Assembly: GCF_900292015.1 (NCBI RefSeq)
Contig: NZ_LR130759.1
Location: 2,790,001 to 2,854,000, forward strand
Source of the DNA: Mycobacterium basiliense
GTDB taxonomy: Bacteria; Actinomycetota; Actinomycetes; Mycobacteriales; Mycobacteriaceae
Length of the DNA stretch: 64,000 nucleotides
Direction of reading: 5' to 3'
Numbering within the stretch: the stretch's first letter is position 1; each line of letters opens with the position of its first letter. Under the pieces are notes generated by a model that was given only the letters and a program-made list of their open reading frames with translations, made no database searches and was not told where the DNA came from. Shown here piece by piece: positions 1 to 9,799 of the stretch. The position numbers were made by a program, and so were the translations under genes.

Positions 1-749
1 TGTGGGCGCAGGACGCGGCAGCGATGTACGGATATGCCGCGTCATCGGCGTTGGCCTCAACGCTGACACCGTTCACCGAGCCGCCGCAGACCACCGATGG
101 CGGTGGGCTTACCCAGCAAGCAGAGGCGGTCGCGCAGGCCGCCGCGACGTTGACGGGCAACGCGTCACGCACCGCCGCGGTGTCGATTCCACAGCCGATC
201 GCCGCTGCGCCCCAAGCAGTTCAACATTTCGCGTCATCAGTGGCCACGTCGGGCTCGCCGATCGCCTGGCTCAAGGGTGTATTGACCGAGCTCGCCACCT
301 TGTCACCCGCGGAGCGGACCACCTTGGTTCGGCTATGGGCAAACCTGTACTACGGGCTGGGTATGTCGCAATCGCTGGTTTCGATCGCGCAACAGTTGAC
401 GTTCGGCCCGGGCGGAACCACGGCGGGTTCGAGTGGAGCCTGGTATCCAACCCCGCAGTTCGCCGCGGTGGGCGGTAGTCCCGCGGCAGTGTCGGCCAGT
501 TTGGCCCGCGCCGACGCGATTGGTGCGCTGTCAGTGCCACCGAGCTGGACCACCGCCGTTCCGGCGCTGGCGAATGAAACTGGCCAAGCCGCGTCGGTTG
601 CCGGTATCGGCGAAGTCCCGGGTGCGCCCACGGAAGGACTTGTGCGCAGTATTCCCTGGGCCGGTGCCGGGCGGCGTAGCGCGGGTGGCTTTGTGCACAA
701 ATACGGCTTCCGCTGCAGCGTCGTGACCCGGCCGCCCTCGGCCGGATAG
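1..749 (+). CDS. PPE26: PPE family protein, PPE-SVP subfamily (5' truncated by window)
   Basis: The frame is open from the first bases, entering inside the conserved PPE N-terminal domain ([12 protein letters not shown], normally near residue 150), so about the first 150 residues lie outside the window. The rest has the usual alanine-rich linker, the SVP signature (GALSVPPSW) that defines the PPE-SVP subfamily, and a C-terminus ending RPPSAG. PPE proteins of this class are exported by ESX-5 together with PE partners to the cell surface or medium. Its place just before a second PPE, PE19 and esxMN matches PPE26 of M. tuberculosis; the symbol rests on that order, since PPE paralogues are hard to tell apart. 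Confidence 0.85.
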   Translation, partial: WAQDAAAMYGYAASSALASTLTPFTEPPQTTDGGGLTQQAEAVAQAAATLTGNASRTAAVSIPQPIAAAPQAVQHFASSVATSGSPIAWLKGVLTELATLSPAERTTLVRLWANLYYGLGMSQSLVSIAQQLTFGPGGTTAGSSGAWYPTPQFAAVGGSPAAVSASLARADAIGALSVPPSWTTAVPALANETGQAASVAGIGEVPGAPTEGLVRSIPWAGAGRRSAGGFVHKYGFRCSVVTRPPSAG

Positions 750-1158
750 CGGCTCCGGGCGCGGCTGGCGCCCCGCCGCGGTTTGGGCTTTTCCGCGACA
801 GGATTTTATCGGAGTGGACGCGGCCACGCCGTTTCTCATTGTCAGTGCGACCCACCCGCCGCCACCCGTCCAGGGCGCAGGTTGCATCCGCCGTGCCAGG
901 CATTGGCGCAGGTAACACACGGAAATCTGCAGAGATAAGGGCTGCATGCGGCACGCTTGGTGGGGTCGCGTTGTCGCGATCGATTGCTGACGGTATTCGG
1001 CCGTCCCGATCGGGTGCCTACGTTGCCGGCAGCGCCATCGACCCAAAGCGCCTAACGTCATTGGCGGGTGATTTCGGTGGGTCACCAACTCCGCAAATTC
1101 AAGCGAAATTACGTGGCCCTCGAAATCGGCGATTTAGGGACGGCTAAAGGTCAGCTCG
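750..1158 (+). other. intergenic region between two PPE genes
   Basis: About 410 bases without a convincing gene. Short open frames on both strands lack a good ribosome binding site and resemble no known family. The end next to the downstream PPE gene has a modest purine-rich stretch (TAAAGGTCAG) that can serve as its ribosome binding site. A promoter for PPE27-PE19 may lie here but no clear -35/-10 pair was identified. Confidence 0.5.
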
Positions 1159-2373
1159 ATGGATTTTGGTGCGTTGCCGCCGGAAATTAATTCCGGGCGG
1201 ATGTATTCGGGACCGGGGTCAGCGCCAATGGTTGCTGCAGCGACTGCCTGGAATGGGCTGGCGGCCGAGCTGAATTCGGTCGCGGTGGGCTATGACAAGG
1301 TGATCACTCAACTCGGTGGCGAAGAGTGGCTGGGTCCGGCATCGGCGGCAATGGTTGAGGCGGTCACACCGTTTGTAGTGTGGATGAGCGCGGCAGCGAA
1401 CCAGGCCGAGGAGGCGGCTGCCCAGGCAAGGACGGCCGCGGCGGCCTTTGAGGCCGCGTTTGCGGCGGTGGTGCCCCCGCCGCTCATCGCGGCCAACCGG
1501 GCCGAACTGGTCCGGTTGATATCGACGAACGTTTTCGGACAGAACACGTCGGCGATTGCGGCGACCGAGGCCCAATACGGGCAGATGTGGGCCCAAGACG
1601 CCGCGGCCATGTATGGCTATGCGGCCAGTTCCGCCACGGCGTCGACGGTCACACCGTTCACCGAGCCGCCCGCGATCACCAGCCCTTCGGCGCAGACCGG
1701 GCAGGCTGCGGCGGTTGCCACGGCCGCCGGCGTCTCCGCCGGCGCAGCCCAGGAGACACTGCGACAGCTACTGTCCGCGCTGCCCACCACGCTGGGGAAC
1801 CTGGCGGCTCCGCTGACCAGCTCCGTCGGAACCGAGATCGCCTTCCTGCAGTCGTCGCAGGGGCCGCTGTCGTGGCTGTGGCAGATCCTGTTCGGGACGA
1901 CCACGTTCCCGACTTCGATCTCCGGTCTGCTGACCGCGTTGCAGCCCTACGCGAGCTTCATCTACAACACCGAGGGCCTGCCCTACTTCAGCATCGGCAT
2001 GGCCAACAACTTTGTTCAGACGTCGAAGACCCTGGGATTGCTCGGCGGCGCGGCGCCCGCCGCCGCATCGGCGCTGGGCGACGCGGCTAAGGGAATGCCG
2101 GGCCTCGGTGGCCCGGTGTCGGGGGGACTGGGCAATGCCGCCTCGATTGGGAAGCTATCGGTGCCGCCGGTATGGAGTGAACAGCTGCCGGGGGCCATGC
2201 AACCGGGGGCCGCGCCGCTGCCGGTCGGCACCATCAGCGCTGCCCCGGAAGCTGGTCCGGCCAACCTGCTTGGGGGCATGCCGTTGGCCGGATCGGGTGC
2301 CGGTGCCGGTGGCGCGGGACCCCGCTACGGCTTCCGCCCGACGGTCATGGCCCGCCCTCCCTTCGCCGGATGA
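1159..2373 (+). CDS. PPE27: PPE family protein, PPE-SVP subfamily
   Basis: 404 residues. The start is fixed by the family opening [20 protein letters not shown], with the Pro-Pro-Glu at residues 7-9. The roughly 175-residue PPE domain (WLGPAS and [13 protein letters not shown] blocks) is followed by a variable Ala/Gly-rich region, the SVP motif GKLSVPPVW near residue 330 and the subfamily C-terminus (RYGFRP...RPPFAG). It is expected to fold with a PE partner into a four-helix bundle recognised by EspG5 and exported by ESX-5. PE19 follows 411 bases downstream. Order PPE-PPE-PE-esxM-esxN matches Rv1789-Rv1793, hence the name; sequence divergence among PPE paralogues keeps this positional. Confidence 0.85.
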   Translation: MDFGALPPEINSGRMYSGPGSAPMVAAATAWNGLAAELNSVAVGYDKVITQLGGEEWLGPASAAMVEAVTPFVVWMSAAANQAEEAAAQARTAAAAFEAAFAAVVPPPLIAANRAELVRLISTNVFGQNTSAIAATEAQYGQMWAQDAAAMYGYAASSATASTVTPFTEPPAITSPSAQTGQAAAVATAAGVSAGAAQETLRQLLSALPTTLGNLAAPLTSSVGTEIAFLQSSQGPLSWLWQILFGTTTFPTSISGLLTALQPYASFIYNTEGLPYFSIGMANNFVQTSKTLGLLGGAAPAAASALGDAAKGMPGLGGPVSGGLGNAASIGKLSVPPVWSEQLPGAMQPGAAPLPVGTISAAPEAGPANLLGGMPLAGSGAGAGGAGPRYGFRPTVMARPPFAG

Positions 2374-2784
2374 CCTTCGAAGGGGGCAAAGGGGTGGCCC
2401 AAGACCGCGACCAACCGGACCGCATCGGGCCGGATTCGGCATCGGCGTTCCCACGTAGATCGGTTCGCTGGTCGGTTCGCTGGCCAGTGCACTGCTCGGG
2501 GTTTCGCCCGCAGCCGATGCACCAGGGTAAATCTGCTGGTCAGCGGAATGTGACCGGCGGCAGCAACCCCATCGTGCCCGGCGTGTCTGTGAGTTTGCTG
2601 AGGCGACGACAAACGCCGTTCAAACCCCGTTGTCCGCTGTTACTGTGTCGTTACAACAGGTGAATTCGCCGTGCCATCGCGTGAACAAATGCGAACAGGT
2701 GTCGCAGAAAGCAACCTGGCGCCGCGCCGTCATCTAGTCTCTGCACTAGAGCGGTGCCGGGGATAGTCGAGGGAGGAAACATAG
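2374..2784 (+). other. intergenic leader of PE19
   Basis: About 410 bases with no supported gene. The last part carries a strong ribosome binding site (GAGGGAGGA) just before PE19. The stretch around 2630-2750 is less GC-rich than its surroundings and is the most likely place for a promoter, but no boxes are called. Confidence 0.4.
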
Positions 2785-3084
2785 ATGTCATTCGTGACCA
2801 CACAACCGGAAGCGTTGGCCGCTGCCGCTGCAAACCTGCAGGGTATCGGGACAACCATGAGCGCCCAAAACGCCGCCGCCGCGGCTCCCACTACGGGCGT
2901 AGTGCCGGCGGCCGCCGACGAGGTATCGGCGCTGACCGCGGCGCAGTTCGCCGCCCACGCGCAGATGTATCAAGCCGTCAGCGCACAAGCCGCGGCGATC
3001 CACGAAATGTTCGTTAACACCCTGGCAACAAGCTCCGGTTCTTACGCGGCCACCGAGGCCGCCAACGCGGCAGCCGCTGGCTGA
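2785..3084 (+). CDS. PE19: PE family protein PE19
   Basis: 99 residues, essentially only the PE domain: MSFVTTQPEALAAAAANLQ at the N-terminus (Pro-Glu at 8-9) and the type VII export signal YxxxE near the C-terminus (YAATE). It has no PGRS or other extension. From memory the sequence is almost the same as M. tuberculosis PE19 (Rv1791), an ESX-5 substrate implicated in envelope permeability. It should pair with one of the two upstream PPE proteins. The start follows a strong GAGGGAGGA site. A short repeat-free PE protein of exactly this length in front of esxMN is a diagnostic of the ESX-5 locus. Confidence 0.93.
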   Translation: MSFVTTQPEALAAAAANLQGIGTTMSAQNAAAAAPTTGVVPAAADEVSALTAAQFAAHAQMYQAVSAQAAAIHEMFVNTLATSSGSYAATEAANAAAAG

Positions 3085-3438
3085 CCCGCACTGACAGTTT
3101 GACAACCGGGGGACGGATCAGCGACTGACGTGAGTTTCACGGGAACCGCTCACGGGGGGAAATGTTTCGGTTCTGCCTATCTGGCCGGGGCAGGGCTCGG
3201 GGGTATCACGTGACGCACCCCGCCGATACGGACGTCGAGGTCCGGGTTCAACGTCTCACGTGCCGCAATGCGGAGCCCGGTGGCCGCTGGCTGACGGAAA
3301 GGGGGGATCATCCGTGGTTTCTCGGTCGGCGGTTGCGCGCGCGCAGCTGATCGGCCAGCGCGCCGCCAACAACAGATGATCTAGCTACTTCAGTCACACA
3401 TATTTAGTCACATACCTAGTCAGAAGGAGACCAAAAGC
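3085..3438 (+). promoter_or_regulatory. intergenic region upstream of esxM-esxN
   Basis: About 350 bases without a credible gene. It contains an 8-bp palindrome TCACGTGA around 3207-3214 and, near the esxM end, an A/T-rich stretch (CACATATTTAGTCAC, about 3397-3411) followed by a strong ribosome binding site AGAAGGAGA. The esxMN pair probably has its own promoter here, because the gap is long and the pair is highly expressed in related species; this is inference. Confidence 0.45.
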
Positions 3439-3735
3439 ATGACCGCACGCTTTATGACCGACCCGCACGCGATGCGGGACATGGCGGGCCGTTTCGAAAT
3501 GCACGCTCAGACGGTGGAAGACGAGGCTCGCCGGATGTGGGCGTCCTCCCAAAACATCGCCGGTGCGGGCTGGAGCGGCCTGGCCTCGGCGACCTCGCTA
3601 GACACCATGGGCCAGATGAACACCGCCTTCCGCAACATTGTGAACATGCTGCATGGGGTGCGCGACGGGCTGGTCCGGGACGCCAACCACTACGAGACGC
3701 AAGAGCAGGCCTCTCAGCAGATCCTCGGCAGCTAG
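3439..3735 (+). CDS. esxM: ESAT-6-like WXG100 protein EsxM, full length
   Basis: 98 residues, the full WXG100 length. The central turn Trp-Ser-Gly is seen (AGWSGLA), and a C-terminal YxxxE export signal is present (YETQE). EsxM and EsxN form a heterodimer secreted by ESX-5. The ribosome binding site AGAAGGAGA lies seven bases upstream. In modern-lineage M. tuberculosis esxM carries a premature stop; here the frame is uninterrupted, so the ancestral full-length form is kept. Near-identical paralogues (esxJ, esxK, esxP, esxW) exist in relatives, but the ESX-5 position identifies it as esxM. Confidence 0.95.
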   Translation: MTARFMTDPHAMRDMAGRFEMHAQTVEDEARRMWASSQNIAGAGWSGLASATSLDTMGQMNTAFRNIVNMLHGVRDGLVRDANHYETQEQASQQILGS

Positions 3736-3785
3736 CGCCCAAAGCCACAGCTGCGTACGCTTTCTCAGGTTAGGAGAACATCAAC

Positions 3786-4070
3786 ATGACGATTAACTAC
3801 CAGTTCGGGGATGTCGACGCCCACGGCGCTCTCATCCGCGCCCAGGCCGCCTCGCTCGAGGCCGAGCACCAGGCCATCGTTCGCGATGTGCTGGCTGCCG
3901 GTGACTTTTGGGGTGGCGCCGGTTCGGTGGCTTGCCAGGAGTTCATCACCCAGTTGGGCCGTAATTTCCAGGTAATCTACGAGCAGGCCAACGCCCACGG
4001 CCAGAAGGTTCAAGCCGCCGGCAACAACATGGCGCAGACCGACAGCGCCGTCGGCTCTAGCTGGGCCTAA
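3786..4070 (+). CDS. esxN: ESAT-6-like WXG100 protein EsxN
   Basis: 94 residues with the WXG turn as Trp-Gly-Gly (DFWGGAG) near the middle. It is the QILSS-type EsxN subfamily: the N-terminal MTINYQFGDVDAHG and C-terminal TDSAVGSSWA are as remembered for M. tuberculosis EsxN. It lies 50 bases after esxM, with the site TTAGGAGAAC upstream, so the two are co-transcribed and their products pair. The YxxxD/E export signal is carried by the partner EsxM. The heterodimer is an early ESX-5 substrate. Confidence 0.96.
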   Translation: MTINYQFGDVDAHGALIRAQAASLEAEHQAIVRDVLAAGDFWGGAGSVACQEFITQLGRNFQVIYEQANAHGQKVQAAGNNMAQTDSAVGSSWA

Positions 4071-4177
4071 AACCGAACTTCAGGCGCGGCAGCACACCAA
4101 GTAGTCGGTGTGCTGCCGTGTCCTGCAGTCACAAGCACCGCGATCATTCGCGATCACAAGGACTTTTGAGGATAGGG

Positions 4178-5080
4178 ATGGATCAACAGAGCACGCGCAC
4201 CGATATCACCGTCAACGTGGACGGCTTCTGGATGCTCCAGGCGCTGCTGGATATCCGGCACGTTGCGCCCGAGCTGCGGTGCCGGCCATATGTATCCACC
4301 GACTCGAATGATTGGCTCAATGAGCATCCGGGAATGGCGATCATGCGAGAGCAGGGCATCGTCGTCGGCGACACGGTCAACGAGCAGGTGGCTACCCGGA
4401 TGAGGGTGCTCGCCGCCCCTGACCTCGAGGTGGTCGCCCTGCTGTCGCGCGGCAAGCTGCTGTACGGGGTGGTCGACGACGAGAATCAGCCACCAGGCTC
4501 ACGCGACATACCTGACAACGAATTCCGCGTGGTGCTGGCCCGCCGCGGCCAACACTGGGTATCGGCGGTCCGGGTAGGCAACGACATCACCGTGGACGAC
4601 GTCTCCGTCACTGACAGCGCATCGATCGCTGCGCTGGTGATCGATGGCCTCGAGTCCATTCACCACGCCGACGCCGCCGCGATCAACGCGGTCAACGTCC
4701 CGCTGGAGGAGATGCTGGAGGCAACCAAATCCTGGCAGGAATCTGGCTTCAATGTGTTCTCCGGTGGCGACCTACGGCGCATGGGTATCAGCGCTTCCAC
4801 GGTGGCGGCACTTGGACAGGCCCTCTCGGATCCCGCCGCCGAAGTCGCGGTATATGCGCGGCAGTATCGCGACGACGCCAAGGGGCCCAGCGCGTCGGTG
4901 TTGTCGCTCAAAGACGGATCGGGGGGGCGGATTGCGCTATACCAGCAAGCACGGACAGCCGGTTCGGGGGAGGCCTGGCTGGCAATCTGTCCGGCCACCC
5001 CACAGCTGGTGCAAGTCGGGGTGAAGACGGTGCTGGACACGTTGCCATATGGCGAGTGGAAAACGCACAGCAGAGTTTGA
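4178..5080 (+). CDS. espG5: ESX-5 PE/PPE-specific chaperone EspG5
   Basis: 300 residues. The start MDQQSTRTD at 4178 is chosen over an in-frame ATG 60 bases upstream because it matches the known protein and has the purine-rich GAGGATAGGG before it. EspG5 is a cytosolic chaperone that binds the hydrophobic tip of the PPE half of PE/PPE dimers and delivers them to the ESX-5 channel. The sequence aligns along its length with Rv1794. It lies about 100 bases after esxN. Both substrates (PE19, PPE proteins) and the channel genes flank it. Confidence 0.95.
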   Translation: MDQQSTRTDITVNVDGFWMLQALLDIRHVAPELRCRPYVSTDSNDWLNEHPGMAIMREQGIVVGDTVNEQVATRMRVLAAPDLEVVALLSRGKLLYGVVDDENQPPGSRDIPDNEFRVVLARRGQHWVSAVRVGNDITVDDVSVTDSASIAALVIDGLESIHHADAAAINAVNVPLEEMLEATKSWQESGFNVFSGGDLRRMGISASTVAALGQALSDPAAEVAVYARQYRDDAKGPSASVLSLKDGSGGRIALYQQARTAGSGEAWLAICPATPQLVQVGVKTVLDTLPYGEWKTHSRV

Positions 5081-5350
5081 TAACCGCTTACGAAATCCGG
5101 AGTGCAACAAAGTTATTGAGCATAAAATGCGATCAAGATGCGAACGCGTCATACTGCTCTACAATCAGCAACAAAACTGAAAAGTAACATCAACCACAAC
5201 CATTAGTCGCAAGGCGAGGCAAATGAATTTGGAGTTAGTCGAGCCGCAAATCAAAGCGGGCTACGGCGCCTCGGTGGCTACACCGACACAGCCCCGTATG
5301 CGGCTGCAGTCACCCGGCAACACATTCGCCACCGCAGGGGGTACAGGACG

Positions 5351-6865
5351 ATGACCGCAGTAGTAGCTGACGCGCCTCAGTCTGATCTAGAGGGCGTATC
5401 GTCGCCGCGGGGAGTCGTCGTCGGCATCATGGCCGGCGAGGGTGTCCAGATTGGTGTGCTGCTCGACGCCAACGCTCCGGTTTCGGTGATGACCGACCCG
5501 CTGCTAAAGGTGGTCAACAGCCGACTCAAGGAACTCGGCGAGACACCGCTGGAAGCCACCGGGCGCGGCAGGTGGGCGCTATGTCTGGTCGATGGGTCGC
5601 CGTTGCGCGCCGCCCATTCACTAACTGAACAAGACGTCTACGACGGCGACCGGTTGTGGATCCGCTTCATTCCCGATAGCGAACATCGATCGCAGGTCAT
5701 CGAGCACATCTCCACCGCGGTTGCCTCCAATCTCAGCAAGCGGTTCGCCTCAATCGACCCGATGGTTGCCGTGCAGGTCGGGGCCTCCATGGTGGCGACA
5801 GGCGTGATTCTTGCGTCGGGAGTGCTCGGCTGGTGGCGGTGGCACCACAACACGTGGTTGACCACGATCTTCGCCTCGGTGATCACCGTGATGGTGTTCA
5901 CGGTGGCCATGTTGCTGTTGATGCGCGCGGAATCGGATGCCGATCGCCGTGTCGCCGATCTAATGCTTATGTGCGGTCTGGCCCCGCTGACCGTAGCGGC
6001 CGCGGCGGCACCGCCGGGACCGGTCGGGTCCCCGCAAGCTGTGTTGGGTTTCGGCGTCTTGACGGTCGGCGCCACCCTGGCGCTACGGTTCACCGGCCGT
6101 CGGCTGGGAATCTATACCGCAATCATCACCATCAGTGGGCTGACGACAATCGCCAGCCTGTCCCGGATGGTGGCTGCCACCAGCGCGGTCACGTTGTTTG
6201 CCAGCATGGTGCTGGTCTGCGTCGTGCTCTACCATGCCGCACCCGCCCTGTCGCGGCGGCTGTCAGGAATCCGGCTGCCGGTGTTCCCGTCGGCTACCAG
6301 TCGCTGGGTTTTCGAGGCTCGTCCAGATCTGCCCACCACAGTGGTGCGGTCCGGAGGCGGCCCGGCGACCCTGGAAGGGCCCGCGTCCGTGCGCGACGTG
6401 CTCTTGCAAGCCGAACGGGCCCGCTCGTTCTTGAGCGGCTTGCTTGTCGGGCTGGGTGTTCTGATGGTGGTGTCGCTGACTTCGCTGTGCAATCCACACA
6501 CCCATGAGCGCTGGCTTCCGCTGATCCTTGCTGGATTCACCGCGGGTTTCCTGATGTTGCGCGGCCGTTCCTATGTCGACCGGTGGCAGGCGATCACGCT
6601 GGCGGGCACCGCCGTGATCATCGTCGCCGCCGTGGCCGTTCGGTATGCTCTGGTGTTGTCGTCACCGTTGTCCGTTTCGATTGTTGCGGCGCTCCTGGTG
6701 CTGCTGCCTGCAGCGGGCCTGACCGCCGCGGCCGTGGTGCCGAACACCATCTATAGCCCGTTGTTCCGTAAGTTCGTGGAATGGGTCGAATACCTCTGCC
6801 TGATGCCGATCTTCCCGCTGGCATTGTGGTTGATGAACGTCTATGCAGCGATTAGGTACCGCTAG
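5351..6865 (+). CDS. eccD5: ESX-5 secretion channel subunit EccD5
   Basis: 504 residues. The N-terminus (about 20-110) is the ubiquitin-like cytosolic domain of EccD proteins; from about residue 125 it is a run of hydrophobic helices consistent with the eleven transmembrane segments known for the family. EccD dimers line the inner membrane channel together with EccB, EccC and EccE. The start at ATG 5351 follows GGGGGTACAGG. The 3' end overlaps mycP5 by 23 bases, so translation is coupled. A 270-base gap separates it from espG5, where a promoter may lie. Confidence 0.96.
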   Translation: MTAVVADAPQSDLEGVSSPRGVVVGIMAGEGVQIGVLLDANAPVSVMTDPLLKVVNSRLKELGETPLEATGRGRWALCLVDGSPLRAAHSLTEQDVYDGDRLWIRFIPDSEHRSQVIEHISTAVASNLSKRFASIDPMVAVQVGASMVATGVILASGVLGWWRWHHNTWLTTIFASVITVMVFTVAMLLLMRAESDADRRVADLMLMCGLAPLTVAAAAAPPGPVGSPQAVLGFGVLTVGATLALRFTGRRLGIYTAIITISGLTTIASLSRMVAATSAVTLFASMVLVCVVLYHAAPALSRRLSGIRLPVFPSATSRWVFEARPDLPTTVVRSGGGPATLEGPASVRDVLLQAERARSFLSGLLVGLGVLMVVSLTSLCNPHTHERWLPLILAGFTAGFLMLRGRSYVDRWQAITLAGTAVIIVAAVAVRYALVLSSPLSVSIVAALLVLLPAAGLTAAAVVPNTIYSPLFRKFVEWVEYLCLMPIFPLALWLMNVYAAIRYR

Positions 6866-8591
6866 CAGCAGGTCGCGGCGTGGTCGCGCGTTGAGCGCGA
6901 CCTTCGCCGCGACCTTGCTTGCCTCGGGCGCATTAGCTGGTTTGCCGCCGGCCTACGCAATTTCGCCGCCGACAATCGATCTGGCGGCATTGCCGCCGGA
7001 CGGTCCGCCCGGACCGGTCTCGCCGATGAAGCAGACCTCATACTGCACCGAGGTCGGGGTGATACCCGGCACCGATTTTCAGTTGCAGCCGAGATACATG
7101 GACATGCTCAACCTGAAAGAGGCGTGGCAATTTGGCCGCGGTGCTGGTGTGAAAGTCGCAGTCATCGACACCGGTGTGACGCCGCACCCGAGATTCCCGC
7201 ACCTGATCCCCGGCGGTGACTATGTGATGGCCGGCGGTGACGGGTTACAGGATTGCGACGCGCACGGCACCATCGTGGCGTCGATGATCGGCGCCGCCCC
7301 GGCCAGCGGGGCGTTGCCCCCGCCGGCGGTACCGCGTCGGCCGGTGACCATTCCCACGACGGAGAAGCCACCGCCGCCCCAGACCGTGACGCTGTCACCG
7401 GTACCGCCGCAAACGGTGACGGTGGTTCCGGCGCCACCGCCGGAGGAAGGGGCTCCGCCGGGCGAGCCGGCACCTGGTCCATTGCCGCCGCCGGCTCCCG
7501 GTCCGGCTCCCTCGGGTCACCGCGGCGGCGGCACGGTGACGATACCCAGTTACTCCGGTGGCCGGCAGGTGATCGGCGTCGATCACCCCGGCACTCCCCG
7601 CCCGCTCGAGCCGACACCCGCACCGGCGCCCGATGCGTTCAGCGGCATTGCACCGGATGTCGAATTGATTTCCATCCGCCAAACAAGCCAGGCGTTCGGA
7701 CTGAAGGACCCGTACACCGGCGACGAGGATCCCCAGACACAGCAAAAGATCGACAACGTCCAGACGATGGCACGCGCGATCGTGCATGCTGCCAACATGG
7801 GAGCTCAGGTAATCAACATCTCGGATGTGACGTGCATGAGCGCCCGCAATGTGATCGACCAGAACGCGTTGGGCGCCGCGATCCACTATGCGGCCGTCGA
7901 CAAGAACGTGGTGATTGTGGCGGCGGCCGGCGACAGCAGCAAGAAGGATTGCAAGCAAAACCCGATCTTTGACCCGTTGGCGCCCGACGACCCTCGTGAC
8001 TGGAATGCGGTCACCACGGTGGTTACTCCCTCGTGGTTCCACGACTATGTACTCACCGTCGGCGCGGTCGACTCTGATGGTCAACCGATGAGCAAGATGA
8101 GTATCGCGGGGCCGTGGGTGTCGATCTCCGCGCCGGGCACCGACGTCATCGGGCTGTCGCCTCGCGACGACGGCTTGATCAACGCGATCGACGGTCCAGA
8201 CAACACGTTGTTGGTGCCGGCCGGGACTAGCTTCTCGGCCGCGATAGTGTCCGGTGTGGTTGCCCTTGTCCGGGCCAAGTTCCCCGAGCTGTCGGCATAT
8301 CAGATCAAGAATCGGTTGATTCACACTGCCAGGCCGCCCGCCCGGGGAGTGGACAACCAGGTCGGCTACGGTGTGGTGGACCCGGTGGCCGCACTGACAT
8401 GGGATGTGCCCGAAGGACCGGTCAAACCACCGAAGCAATTGTCGGCACCGCTGGAGCTGCCGAAGCCGCCCGCGGAGCGCAATATGGTGCCAATATGGGT
8501 GGCTGCCGGTGGATTAACCGGAGCACTACTGATAGGCGGTGCGGTGTTCGGTACTGCAACACTGATGCGGAGATCACGGAAGCGGCGATGA
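6843..8591 (+). CDS. mycP5: Mycosin-5, subtilisin-like membrane-anchored serine protease
   Basis: 582 residues. An N-terminal signal sequence (to about residue 39, ending AYA) precedes a subtilase domain with catalytic Asp109 (AVIDTG), His141 (DAHGT) and Ser463 (GTSFSAA). A long Pro-rich insertion (about 155-265) typical of MycP5 splits the catalytic domain. A C-terminal transmembrane helix (about 550-573) and basic tail anchor it in the inner membrane. The oxyanion-hole position reads Gly-Asp (AAAGD, Asp364) rather than the usual Asn of subtilisins, as remembered for M. tuberculosis MycP5. Mycosins cap and stabilise the ESX membrane complex. It overlaps eccD5 by 23 bases and eccE5 by 4. Confidence 0.96.
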   Translation: MQRLGTASSRSRRGRALSATFAATLLASGALAGLPPAYAISPPTIDLAALPPDGPPGPVSPMKQTSYCTEVGVIPGTDFQLQPRYMDMLNLKEAWQFGRGAGVKVAVIDTGVTPHPRFPHLIPGGDYVMAGGDGLQDCDAHGTIVASMIGAAPASGALPPPAVPRRPVTIPTTEKPPPPQTVTLSPVPPQTVTVVPAPPPEEGAPPGEPAPGPLPPPAPGPAPSGHRGGGTVTIPSYSGGRQVIGVDHPGTPRPLEPTPAPAPDAFSGIAPDVELISIRQTSQAFGLKDPYTGDEDPQTQQKIDNVQTMARAIVHAANMGAQVINISDVTCMSARNVIDQNALGAAIHYAAVDKNVVIVAAAGDSSKKDCKQNPIFDPLAPDDPRDWNAVTTVVTPSWFHDYVLTVGAVDSDGQPMSKMSIAGPWVSISAPGTDVIGLSPRDDGLINAIDGPDNTLLVPAGTSFSAAIVSGVVALVRAKFPELSAYQIKNRLIHTARPPARGVDNQVGYGVVDPVAALTWDVPEGPVKPPKQLSAPLELPKPPAERNMVPIWVAAGGLTGALLIGGAVFGTATLMRRSRKRR

Positions 8592-9799
8592 AAGCTCAGA
8601 GTAGGTTCGGGTTGGCTTTGTCGTGGCCGCGGTTAACGACAGTCTTCTTGGTTGACGTTCTCATCTTGATTGTGGCCAGCCATTGTCCGGCATCCTGGCA
8701 GGGCGAGAAGCACATCGCCTGGTGGGTTGGGGTGGGACTGGCGGTGTTGGTGACCTTGTTGTCGGTCGTCACCTATCACGGCATCACGGTGATCTCCGGC
8801 GTTGCCGCGTGGCTTTGGGATTGGTCTGCCGACCCCGGCACTGCGTTGGGTGCCGGCTGTACGCCGGCGGCCGACCATCAACGCCGCTTCGGCCGGGACA
8901 CGGTCGGGGTCCGCGAGTATCAGGGCCGGTTGGTCGCGGTGATCGCCGTCGACGGCGGTGAAGGCGACCAGTCCGGCCGACACCGGCACCGAATGTCGGC
9001 GACGGCGGTGGTGCCGGTGGCCACGGTCGCCGATAGCTTGCGTCAATTCGATATTGAGCTGGATAGCGTCGAAATCGTGTCGGTAGAGGTGCGTGGCGGC
9101 GTCGAGGCCGCCAGGGCATCGGCATCACTGGAGGAGTGGGGCCCCGAGGAGTGGGGAGTGGTGGGTGATCAACCCGCTGCCAACCGGCGCCGAACCTGGT
9201 TGGTGTTGCGGATGAATCCGCAGCGCAATGTGGCCGCGATAGCGTGTCGCGATTCGTTGGCCGCGACGTTGGTGACTGCGACCGAACGGCTGGCTCAGGA
9301 CCTGGACGGTCAGAGTTGTGCTGCCCGGCCACTAACCGCTGATGAGTTCGCCGACGTTGATAGTGCGGTACTTGCGGAGCTGGAACCCACCTGGAGTCGT
9401 CCAGGTTGGCGTCATCTCAAGCATTTCAATGGTTATGCGACCAGCTTCTGGGTAACGCCATCGAACATCGATTCGGGAACCATCGATCAGTTGTGGTTGT
9501 CGGATGCCTCCGAAGTTAGCGCCACCGTGGTCACGGTGCGGCTGACCACTCGGGCGGGGCGACCGCAAGTATCGGCGTGGGTGCGCTACCACAGCGACGA
9601 ACGCCTACCCAAGGAGCTAACCGCTGGCCTCAACCGCCTCACCGGGCGCCAGTTGGCAGCGGTACGGGCAAGTCTGCCGGCTCCGGCGACCCGCCCCCAA
9701 TTGGTCGTCCCCGCTCGCGATCTGAGAGATCACGAGGAGCTGGAACTGCCCGTGGGTCCGATACAGGAGCACACAACAAGCTCGCCAGCAGGGCCATGA
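8588..9799 (+). CDS. eccE5: ESX-5 membrane component EccE5
   Basis: 403 residues, starting [15 protein letters not shown] at an ATG that overlaps the mycP5 stop (ATGA). A longer in-frame extension to 8399 lies inside mycP5 and is rejected. Two hydrophobic segments near residues 16-33 and 46-72 anchor it in the inner membrane; the rest is a soluble domain. EccE sits on the periphery of the ESX membrane complex and is needed for its stability. The sequence aligns throughout with Rv1797. The last bases overlap the eccA5 start by an ATGA. Confidence 0.95.
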   Translation: MKAQSRFGLALSWPRLTTVFLVDVLILIVASHCPASWQGEKHIAWWVGVGLAVLVTLLSVVTYHGITVISGVAAWLWDWSADPGTALGAGCTPAADHQRRFGRDTVGVREYQGRLVAVIAVDGGEGDQSGRHRHRMSATAVVPVATVADSLRQFDIELDSVEIVSVEVRGGVEAARASASLEEWGPEEWGVVGDQPAANRRRTWLVLRMNPQRNVAAIACRDSLAATLVTATERLAQDLDGQSCAARPLTADEFADVDSAVLAELEPTWSRPGWRHLKHFNGYATSFWVTPSNIDSGTIDQLWLSDASEVSATVVTVRLTTRAGRPQVSAWVRYHSDERLPKELTAGLNRLTGRQLAAVRASLPAPATRPQLVVPARDLRDHEELELPVGPIQEHTTSSPAGP

